NCBI GenBank assembly: GCA_002327225.1
Contig: DCUN01000114.1
Location: forward strand, 284-5,457
DNA: 5,174 nt
Reading direction: 5' to 3'
Source of the DNA: Desulfobulbaceae bacterium UBA2213
Lineage (GTDB): Bacteria > Desulfobacterota > Desulfobulbia > Desulfobulbales > Desulfocapsaceae
In this document: positions 1 through 5,174 of the stretch, in pieces
Position numbering within the stretch: position 1 is the stretch's first letter
Layout: each line of letters begins with the position of its first letter
The notes under the pieces: generated by a model
The model's database searches: none
Seen by the model: the letters and a program-made list of their open reading frames with translations, nothing else
Told to the model about the DNA's origin: nothing
Translations under genes and position numbers: made by a program

Positions 1-71
1 AGAAAATGAGCTGCGAAAGGCACTTATCCCGTTCATTGGGGTTAGATGGTGTTGCTGCAGAAGAAAGAACC

Positions 72-917
72 GTGCGGCCGCTCAGTCTCCTGGATGCAGC
101 CATTCTCGGGGTCGTCGAAGGCGCAACCGAATACCTGCCGGTGAGTTCCACCGGCCATCTGCTTCTGACAGAGAACATCCTGGGTATCGCCAACGATCCC
201 GAAAGCAAACGGGCGGCCAATGCCTATGCCATCGTCATTCAGGCCGGAGCAATTCTGGCGGTGCTGGGACTCTATCGGAACCGGATCAGACAGATGCTTT
301 TAGGGCTGATCGGCAGAGATGCCGACGGTCAGCGTCTGGTCTTGAATCTATTGATTGCCTTTATGCCGGCAGTTGTGCTCGGATTGGTGCTTGAGGATGT
401 GATCAAGGCGCATCTGTTCGGGCTCTGGCCCGTGACTGCGGCCTGGTTTGCAGGTGGAATATTCCTTCTTTTTCTGGGCAGGAGACAGTATCAGACACTA
501 TCCGGCCTGTCGATTGAGGCCTTTGGCTGGCGGCAGGCCTTAGGAATCGGCCTGATACAATGCATGGCCCTGTGGCCGGGGGTCAGCCGCAGCCTGGCAA
601 CCATCGCCGGGGGGCTTTTGATGGGGGCGCAGCTGGTGCCGGCAGTTGAATTCAGTTTTTTACTGGGGTTGATAACCCTGGGAGCGGCAACGGTGTATGA
701 GACCCAACAGAACGGCAGCTTGATTGTGGCGAATTTTGGTTTGACCGGTCCCTTGGTCGGATTCTTCTGTGCCTTTGTGTCGGCCTGGGTCTCAATCAAG
801 TGGATGGTCAGTTTTCTTCAACGGCGGGGCCTGGCTGTTTTTGGCTGGTATCGGATTGTGCTGGCCCTGGTGGTGGCGGCAGCGCTCTTGACCGGGGTAG
901 GAGGATTGCATCCCTAA
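72..917 (+). CDS. uppP: Undecaprenyl-diphosphatase (UppP/BacA)
   Basis: This is an integral inner-membrane enzyme that removes one phosphate from undecaprenyl diphosphate, regenerating the lipid carrier for peptidoglycan and O-antigen synthesis; overexpression in E. coli gives bacitracin resistance. Numbered from the GTG at 72, the product has 281 residues (E. coli about 273). The first family motif EGATEYLPVSSTGH carries E16, E20, the serines at 25-26 and H29. The second, PGVSRS, is at 169-174 with the catalytic-type R173. The remainder is a series of hydrophobic segments, as expected for a multi-pass membrane protein. The frame stays open upstream to an ATG at 6 and possibly beyond the window edge. 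I prefer GTG 72 because it puts the first glutamates almost exactly where E. coli has E17 and E21, and the extra 22 residues look unrelated to the family. The ribosome site before it (AGAAG/GAAAG) is weak, so the start is less sure than the function. The stop overlaps that of the convergent ATPase gene. Confidence 0.95.
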   Translation: MRPLSLLDAAILGVVEGATEYLPVSSTGHLLLTENILGIANDPESKRAANAYAIVIQAGAILAVLGLYRNRIRQMLLGLIGRDADGQRLVLNLLIAFMPAVVLGLVLEDVIKAHLFGLWPVTAAWFAGGIFLLFLGRRQYQTLSGLSIEAFGWRQALGIGLIQCMALWPGVSRSLATIAGGLLMGAQLVPAVEFSFLLGLITLGAATVYETQQNGSLIVANFGLTGPLVGFFCAFVSAWVSIKWMVSFLQRRGLAVFGWYRIVLALVVAAALLTGVGGLHP

Positions 918-1588
918 CCTTGCGTGAGGTTGTTTTGTCGGTATATTGTCCCGTCACAGATGGCCTTCAATCCCTGCAGGAGGACAAAGCGCCCCAGGGA
1001 CACCACCTTGCAGGGAAATGAGGCCACAAATAAAGGATTGTGGCAGAGTCCGCCCGAAAGGTAAAGCGTATCAGGGCTTCCGGCAAAATTATAGGCATTC
1101 AGGGCAATCCCTTTGACAAATTTTGCAACTGCCTCCGCTTCGCTCGCGCCGCCCACCACCGCATCAAAGATATGGCTCATGCCTAAGACCCCGCAGGTCA
1201 CCGAGAAGGAACTGTCGGGAACCTGCATGGTCGTGAAATCAAGGTTGTAGTAGCGTTCGAGAAGTTCGATGGTGAAACCCATGGAGGCGCCACACTCGGC
1301 ATTCCAGCCCATGTTCTTTATCTTTCCCTGGTCGTAACGGATGAATTTGATATCCCGGCTGCCGCAGTCGAGAAGGGTGTAGTGATCAGCATCGATCAGG
1401 GCGATCCCTCCCCTGGCGAGTGCCGTAAGCTCATTGACGTAACGGTTGGCGTGCCGTTTGCCGTTATGCCCTGTGGCGACATCAACCTTCAGACCCTGTT
1501 CGATCTCCTTGGTGGGAATGAGCAGAGGGGCTGTGGTAGTGGTGTCCCAGAGCTTGCAGTATGAGGTTCCGAAATCAGCGAGCAGCAT
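914..1588 (-). CDS. HgdC/BadF-type ATPase, iron-sulfur activator of a dehydratase-like protein
   Basis: This belongs to the BadF/BadG/BcrA/HgdC family of the actin-like ATPase (ASKHA) fold. Known members are homodimers that bridge one [4Fe-4S] cluster and use ATP to drive a low-potential electron into a partner enzyme. The 224 residues follow HgdC in order: phosphate-1 loop DFGTSYCK (5-12), VATG (37-40), phosphate-2 loop DCGSRDIK (74-81), NAECGASMG (96-104), VTCGVLG (130-136) and adenosine-loop-like LSGGLCHN (177-184). C99 and C132 align with the two HgdC cluster ligands, with a gap of 33 instead of about 39 residues. Differences from HgdC are the phosphate-2 loop (CGSRD, not GGQD), the cluster loop (CGASMG, not CAAGTG) and about 30 residues missing between phosphate-1 and ATG. 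The ATG lies one base after the stop of the upstream gene (TGATATG) with no clear Shine-Dalgarno, so translation is probably coupled. The fold is fairly sure; the partner is inferred from adjacency and the substrate is unknown. Confidence 0.82.
   Translation of the reverse strand: MLLADFGTSYCKLWDTTTTAPLLIPTKEIEQGLKVDVATGHNGKRHANRYVNELTALARGGIALIDADHYTLLDCGSRDIKFIRYDQGKIKNMGWNAECGASMGFTIELLERYYNLDFTTMQVPDSSFSVTCGVLGMSHIFDAVVGGASEAEAVAKFVKGIALNAYNFAGSPDTLYLSGGLCHNPLFVASFPCKVVSLGRFVLLQGLKAICDGTIYRQNNLTQG
961..1026. repeat. Interrupted inverted repeat near the 3' end of the HgdC-like gene
   Basis: TGGCCT (961-966) pairs with AGGCCA (1021-1026), and TCCCTGCA (971-978) pairs with TGCAGGGA (1009-1016). 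The arms are separated by a symmetric 4-base mismatch, and the central loop is 30 bases. The structure is inside coding sequence, 44 bases beyond the uppP stop. It has no T-run on either strand. It may be chance, or a stem that slows polymerase where two genes converge. Confidence 0.3.
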
Positions 1589-1589
1589 A

Positions 1590-2405
1590 TCAGGAATTCA
1601 AAAGGTCAGAGGACAAAAGGCAAAACTCCGGTTTACTGCCTTTGCACTCTCGTTTTTGAGGTTTCGACAGTTCAAGAAAGGCCTCGATCTTTGCCTTGGC
1701 GCTGTTGCCGGCGGTGACATCGCAGTCCACATAGAGTCCGTGCGGGTGTTTGTTCGCCAGATGTCTGGCCAGGGCGGTCTTGGCGCAGAAGGACTGGGCA
1801 AAAAAGACCGTGGGGATGTCCGAATTGTACAGTTCTTCCAATTTCTGGTTGTCAGGGGTCTTGTTCTCCATGCAGCGGGTCCAGCCATAGACATGGGTCG
1901 TCTCCGGAAAGAGGCTGAGAAGGGAAAAATCACGGGGCGGTACACCCCAGAAACCTGCCGTGGGGACGCAGGCAGGAAGATCCTGGTAGGGCTTGGTCGA
2001 TTGGACCGACCTGGTGATGGCGCTGATCTTGTCAATAAGAGGCATCTGGCTGGTGCACAGGGGCGTGCCAAAGTCGTTTCTGTCCTGATTCCTGGTGGTG
2101 ATGACGGTAGTCTCCGGCAGGATATCGGCCAGAATGGTGGCGGTATGGAGGGCGCAGTCGCATTTTCCGGGGCCGACATCAATATAGATACGATCCAGTT
2201 TCAGGCTGAGACCATTGATGATCACGGTGCGCAGGATGGCGCAGAAGACACGGGGCAGGTAGGACGAGGCCAGCTCGATATCCCTTTTGACGAGAGGTTC
2301 ATCCAGGTCAAAGATCGTGGCGCCCTCAGCTTCTAGCTCCCTGATGACTGCAAGGGGCGGGACTCCAACAATACCAATTCTTTTTTGCTGCGAATGCTTG
2401 CTCAT
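1590..2405 (-). CDS. Compact cysteine-rich HgdB-like protein (2-hydroxyacyl-CoA dehydratase / double-cubane-protein relative)
   Basis: From the ATG at 2405 this gene encodes 271 residues with ten cysteines and no signal peptide or membrane segment, so it is probably cytoplasmic. Parts resemble the HgdB (COG1775) family: FCAILRT with C55, then KCDC with C82 and D83 (like the C...CDG pair of HgdB), then FFAQSFCAK with C207, and a C-terminal acidic/AKAKIEAFLE stretch like the family's closing RTRIEAFLE motif. C55, C82 and C207 would be the cluster ligands. Further cysteines are C84, C117, C146, C178, C228, C254 and C262. Known HgdB-type subunits and double-cubane proteins are about 370-430 residues, so this is a reduced form. 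The HgdC-type activator directly downstream supports the call. A TTG at 2471 in the same frame would add 22 residues, but these lie inside the lptG coding sequence. The ATG sits 7 bases after the lptG stop without a Shine-Dalgarno, suggesting coupling. What it reduces or dehydrates cannot be told. Confidence 0.62.
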   Translation of the reverse strand: MSKHSQQKRIGIVGVPPLAVIRELEAEGATIFDLDEPLVKRDIELASSYLPRVFCAILRTVIINGLSLKLDRIYIDVGPGKCDCALHTATILADILPETTVITTRNQDRNDFGTPLCTSQMPLIDKISAITRSVQSTKPYQDLPACVPTAGFWGVPPRDFSLLSLFPETTHVYGWTRCMENKTPDNQKLEELYNSDIPTVFFAQSFCAKTALARHLANKHPHGLYVDCDVTAGNSAKAKIEAFLELSKPQKRECKGSKPEFCLLSSDLLNS

Positions 2406-2412
2406 GCCGGGG

Positions 2413-3495
2413 TCAGCTATTCTGTCTGCGCAGGAGAAAGAGTCCGGCGCTGCCAAAAAGAAGATGGACAATCACCGCTGCCAGCAGGGGATTGATATAA
2501 TCAGCCCTGGCCAGGGATTGCAAGGCGCCCCATAATCCCCAGGCGACAAAGGCCAGTCCGCAACTCGCGGGTATGGCAATGGAAAGATCGCGTCCCCATT
2601 TCTGATATGAGATGAGGAGCACCGGCAGGCCAAGCAGCAGCAGGGGCAGGCCGAGCAGGGTGTAGGAGATACGGCCGTAAAAATCCGCCCAGGCCTTGAC
2701 GGTTTCCGCCTCTGTTCGTTGCTTGTATGCCCGCTGATAAAGAGCGGTTATGGAAAGTTCCGAGGCCTCATATTTCGGTACGAAAAAGTCATCCGGGGTC
2801 TCGGGCAGAGCGATTTTCTTTTCGCTGAAAAGCGTGGTCTGGTAGCTGTCTTCTCCGGAGCGTACCTGGGTCTGGCCGTTCTGGAGGATCCATTCCTGGT
2901 CCTTCCATTCAGCAGATTCGGCGCTGATCAAAGTGTCGAGGTTGTACTGTTCTGTCCAGCTTGAGTAGGAGAAATTGAAAAAGAGGGCCTGACGCGGATC
3001 AGGTCTGGTAAAGGAATAGAATCCATCCTGACCTTTGTAATAGTAACGCCCGTTGCGGAAAATTCCCAGTGGCACCATGCCTTTTACGTTCTCGTACCAG
3101 ATGGTATTGGTGCTGGAGATGGTTACCGGCAGCAGCCATTGGGCCATGGCCAGAAAAAGCAGGGTGCAGAGCAAGCCCCCGATGAGCGCCGGTTTGATAA
3201 TGGTACGGAGTGGAATGCCACCGGCCTTGAGCGCTGTCAGCTCGTGGTGATGATTGAGCAGGCCTATGGTAATGACCCCTGAGAGCAGGATCAGCACCGG
3301 GCCAAGTTGATCAATGATAAAGGGAATGCTGAGGATAAAAAATTGAAAGACCAGGCTCAGCGGCTTGCCGGCCTTCATGAAATTGTCTATCTTCTCAAAG
3401 AAATCGATGAGAATATAGACTGCGGCAAAGCCGACGGCAACGGTGCAGAAGATCCTGATAAACTGGGTCAGTATGTAGCGGTTTAATAATAACAA
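2413..3495 (-). CDS. lptG: LPS export ABC transporter permease, LptG type (YjgP/YjgQ family)
   Basis: This is a transmembrane subunit of the LptB2FG complex, which extracts LPS from the outer leaflet of the inner membrane and passes it to LptC and the LptA bridge. The 360 residues have the family layout: three N-terminal membrane segments (about 11-34, 50-80, 98-123), a periplasmic beta-jellyroll domain (about 124-268) and three C-terminal segments (about 272-296, 304-326, 333-355). The cytoplasmic coupling helix that contacts LptB is visible as ELTALKAGGIPLRTI (85-99). The N-terminus (NRYILTQF, then IDFFEKIDNFM) is typical of LptG rather than LptF in delta-proteobacteria, but the two are paralogs and this assignment is less sure than the family. 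The frame has no ATG near the N-terminus. The TTG at 3495 is the best start, with a weak GGGA seven bases upstream, and an in-frame stop lies at 3526-3528. No lptF is adjacent here; the next gene downstream follows after 7 bases and is probably co-transcribed. Confidence 0.9.
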   Translation of the reverse strand: MLLLNRYILTQFIRIFCTVAVGFAAVYILIDFFEKIDNFMKAGKPLSLVFQFFILSIPFIIDQLGPVLILLSGVITIGLLNHHHELTALKAGGIPLRTIIKPALIGGLLCTLLFLAMAQWLLPVTISSTNTIWYENVKGMVPLGIFRNGRYYYKGQDGFYSFTRPDPRQALFFNFSYSSWTEQYNLDTLISAESAEWKDQEWILQNGQTQVRSGEDSYQTTLFSEKKIALPETPDDFFVPKYEASELSITALYQRAYKQRTEAETVKAWADFYGRISYTLLGLPLLLLGLPVLLISYQKWGRDLSIAIPASCGLAFVAWGLWGALQSLARADYINPLLAAVIVHLLFGSAGLFLLRRQNS

Positions 3496-3520
3496 GATTA
3501 AATCCCGATTTTTTGCAGGC

Positions 3521-3543
3521 GCCCATTATTCAAAGCCCATTAT
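3521..3543. repeat. Direct repeat GCCCATTAT x2, 14-base period
   Basis: GCCCATTAT occurs at 3521-3529 and again at 3535-3543, separated by five bases (TCAAA). On the - strand this reads ATAATGGGC twice, each copy carrying an ATAAT that resembles a -10 element, 26-49 bases before the lptG start. It could be a regulator half-site pair, a duplicated -10 region or simply a chance or slippage duplication. The repeat itself is seen directly; any role is a guess. Confidence 0.45.
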
Positions 3544-3618
3544 GATTCACACGTCATTGTTGAAACTAGGTACCATCATCGAGCTCTCTCGTCAAGGAGA
3601 AGGACCGGTGAGAATCTG

Positions 3619-3638
3619 TGCAGGCCGCATGCGGTGCA
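3619..3638. repeat. Imperfect 20-base palindrome upstream of lptG
   Basis: TGCA-GG-CCGCATGCGG-TGCA: a perfect 10-base palindrome at 3625-3634 is flanked by TGCA on both sides, offset by two bases. The dyad could be a binding site for a dimeric regulator, or a weak hairpin downstream of the AAA gene. There is no T-run on either strand, which argues against an intrinsic terminator. The function is unproven. Confidence 0.3.
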
Positions 3639-3678
3639 TCCAGAGGTCTATAAACGTGCAGTCAGCCAGCAGGACGAG

Positions 3679-5174
3679 TTACATCCCCACCAGGGTGATC
3701 ATCTTTCCAGCCTGCTGCCTGTTTTCCCAGCGTATGCGCTCATCCCAGCTTTTGGCAGCATCTATTTCGAATAAGATCAGATACCCATGCTGCTCTCCCA
3801 GCTTGTCTAAATAGCGGGCCAGCTGCTCCAGTCCTTCCGGTTCGCTGTAGGAATCATAATTGAGTTTTAATTCCAGGACAAAACAATCGCCGCCAAAATA
3901 GACCACCAGATCGCTTCGACCGTTGCCCACCGCCATTTCCCGCTCAACCCGACCGCCGCCGTTGACGATGCGCTGCAGAAATGCCATGAGCAGCAGTTGC
4001 CTCCCAACCTCACGAAAGTCGAACTTGCCCAGCCAGGATTCGGAGTGCCTTCGATAAAATTTCTGGAATTCGGAAAGCAGGGCGTTCATATCAAGTTTTC
4101 CGTCTTTGATGTACCAGGATTCTTCTTCGACAAAGTCCATGGGGATGCTTTCCTGAAAACCAAAGGCAAGAACCCTGGGGATAATCTCCTGATATATGGG
4201 ATTGGCGAAACGCACAGGGGGGCGGGTGGCGATAATGCCAAGATCCCGGCAATAGAGTACTGAATCATTGTAATCATCGAAATTTGGAGCGGAACCGTTG
4301 ATAACAGCAGTGACAATGGTCCGGACCCGTTCTTCACGTAATTTGTCCACAAGACTGTCCAGATGGGTGTCGCGCCTTCTGATCAGTTCTTCACGGGCTT
4401 GGGTAACGTGGTTGATAGTGATGGTCCGGCTGAAGTCGTTTTTGAGGATTTTCTCCACAATCTGGCGAAGCAGGGCATTGGTCAACCATGGCTGGCCCTG
4501 GCTCAAGCGGTAGATCTCGGCCCGTACCTCGGGGGTGAAAATCTGGCCGCTCTCCTGCTGGTGCAGATCCATGAGGGTGTTGACTTCGGCCTCAGTGAAA
4601 ATGTCCATGAATAAAGATTCGGTCTTTATATTAAACGGGCTGCCGGTGCCCATGCTGGCGCTGTCCGGGCGTAGTCGGATCTTGTAATCCCGCACGTCCC
4701 GCAATCCCACCAGGCCGATACTCTGGGGAAAGGCATCGGGCCGTGCTTCAAATCCGGCCCGTAACTGGCGCAGCAGGATGAGAAAGAGCTCATCCATCAG
4801 GGAGTCGGCTTCATCGACAAAGAGGACAATAGGCTTGGGACACGCTCTGGCCCAGTTGTGCAGGTATTCATGCAGGCTTCCAAAATGCGGTGATACTTCA
4901 TTCACCTCTGCCGGCCATTCTTGTCTTGGCAAGTGCTGTGTGGCTGCACGGTATAAAACGGCAGCCACGATCTGCATGGCATGTTCCGGGTCGCGTCCGC
5001 TGGCGGCAGGCTGGATATTCACCTGCAGGGCGGTGTATTTCCCTTCGCTGTTGAGCTGATGCATCATGGCATAGAGGAAGGTGGTCTTGCCGGTCTGGCG
5101 CGGGGCGTGGAGCACGAAATAGCTTTTGCTCTCGATCAGGCCCCGGACCTCCGGCAGACGTGGTAAGGGGTCGA
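3679..5174 (-). CDS. AAA ATPase fused to a PD-(D/E)XK nuclease-like domain (5' end outside the window)
   Basis: The reading frame is open to the right edge; 497 residues are visible and the true N-terminus is missing, probably by a few tens of residues. Numbering below starts at the valine codon at 5113-5115. Walker A is APRQTGKT (4-11), preceded by YFVLH, and Walker B is IVLFVDEAD (96-104) with D101 and E102; this is a STAND/AAA-like P-loop ATPase. A middle region (about 250-320) with DLGII and FANPIYQEIIPR looks like the winged-helix segment typical of this family. The C-terminal domain (about 345-478) has the restriction-nuclease core D402, then E415-L-K417 on a strand, then a helix with QLARY (431-435). 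All catalytic-type positions are present. Architectures of this kind (AAA-like ATPase plus PD-(D/E)XK) are common, often multi-copy and mostly uncharacterised; roles in defence or mobile-DNA biology are suspected but unproven. The gene stops 183 bases before lptG and appears to be a separate unit. Confidence 0.85.
   Translation of the reverse strand, partial: DPLPRLPEVRGLIESKSYFVLHAPRQTGKTTFLYAMMHQLNSEGKYTALQVNIQPAASGRDPEHAMQIVAAVLYRAATQHLPRQEWPAEVNEVSPHFGSLHEYLHNWARACPKPIVLFVDEADSLMDELFLILLRQLRAGFEARPDAFPQSIGLVGLRDVRDYKIRLRPDSASMGTGSPFNIKTESLFMDIFTEAEVNTLMDLHQQESGQIFTPEVRAEIYRLSQGQPWLTNALLRQIVEKILKNDFSRTITINHVTQAREELIRRRDTHLDSLVDKLREERVRTIVTAVINGSAPNFDDYNDSVLYCRDLGIIATRPPVRFANPIYQEIIPRVLAFGFQESIPMDFVEEESWYIKDGKLDMNALLSEFQKFYRRHSESWLGKFDFREVGRQLLLMAFLQRIVNGGGRVEREMAVGNGRSDLVVYFGGDCFVLELKLNYDSYSEPEGLEQLARYLDKLGEQHGYLILFEIDAAKSWDERIRWENRQQAGKMITLVGM

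Larger units (their letters stand above)
3496..3678. other. Intergenic region upstream of lptG, with short repeats and possible promoter elements
   Basis: This 183-base gap separates the stop of the AAA/nuclease gene from the TTG start of lptG and is the only sizeable non-coding stretch. I see no convincing gene: the longest ATG-led minus-strand frame wholly inside it is about 15 codons. A promoter for the lptG cluster is expected here. Candidates on the - strand are TTGACG (3595-3590), which has a good -35 look but only a poor TACCTA (3572-3567) 17 bases on, and CATAAT (3544-3539), which has a good -10 look but no clear -35. A 9-base direct repeat and a 20-base imperfect palindrome also lie here. 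No hairpin followed by a T-run is seen after the AAA gene, so no intrinsic terminator is called. Confidence 0.4.

Noticed and set aside
491..799. - strand open frame antisense to uppP
   Set aside because: It is fully covered by the well-supported uppP frame and has no family resemblance.
1598..2182. - strand open frame of 194 codons in another frame
   Set aside because: It is nested inside the HgdB-like gene, has a proline/arginine/serine-rich composition and no recognisable motif.
1446..2336. Long + strand open frame of 296 codons
   Set aside because: It lies antisense to both redox genes, crosses their junction, resembles no family and is rich in glycine and basic residues. The - strand frames carry clear motifs, so this is a shadow.
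2406..2471. Upstream TTG start for the HgdB-like protein
   Set aside because: The extra 22 residues are an out-of-frame reading of the lptG 3' end. The ATG at 2405 just after the lptG stop is the natural coupled start.
3567..3595. TTGACG-17-TACCTA as a promoter for lptG
   Set aside because: The -35 and spacing are good, but the -10 matches the consensus at only two of six positions, so it is mentioned but not called as a promoter.
3542..3814. + strand open frame of 90 codons across the intergenic region
   Set aside because: Its second half is antisense to the nuclease domain, it has no clear ribosome site and its composition is unlike a real protein.
5113..5115. GTG as the start of the AAA/nuclease gene
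   Set aside because: It would begin four codons before the Walker A motif and cut off the YFVLH strand. The frame remains open to the window edge with family-like residues, so the gene is truncated by the window.

Overview
The window reads as chromosomal DNA from an anaerobic, Gram-negative bacterium, most likely a Desulfobacterota (delta-proteobacterial) lineage. This is inference from three things: an LptG-type LPS export permease of the style found in that group, an oxygen-sensitive type of ATPase/iron-sulfur pair related to 2-hydroxyacyl-CoA dehydratases, and an AAA-ATPase/PD-(D/E)XK fusion. No rRNA, tRNA, CRISPR array, insertion sequence or phage gene is visible.

Layout: on the + strand, about 72-917 encodes undecaprenyl-diphosphatase (UppP/BacA). 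The rest is coded on the - strand. Reading in the - direction from the right edge, 5174-3679 is a 5'-truncated AAA ATPase fused to a PD-(D/E)XK nuclease-like domain. A 183-base gap with short repeats but no convincing gene follows (3678-3496). Then comes a tightly packed cluster: lptG (3495-2413), a compact cysteine-rich HgdB-like protein (2405-1590, 7 bases after the lptG stop) and an HgdC/BadF-type ATPase activator (1588-914, 1 base after the previous stop). The last gene converges on uppP, and the two stop codons share the tetranucleotide CTAA at 914-917.

Working together: UppP recycles the C55 lipid carrier used for peptidoglycan and O-antigen synthesis, and LptG is one of the two transmembrane subunits that pull LPS out of the inner membrane. 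Both are cell-envelope genes, although they are on opposite strands. The two genes behind lptG look like an activator plus its electron-accepting partner. The activator has the two cysteines that bridge a [4Fe-4S] cluster in HgdC. The partner has three cysteines placed as in HgdB-type dehydratases and double-cubane proteins. Both are shorter than the characterised members and some motifs are altered, so the substrate is unknown. This pair is the most interesting content of the window. The AAA/PD-(D/E)XK protein appears to be an independent unit.
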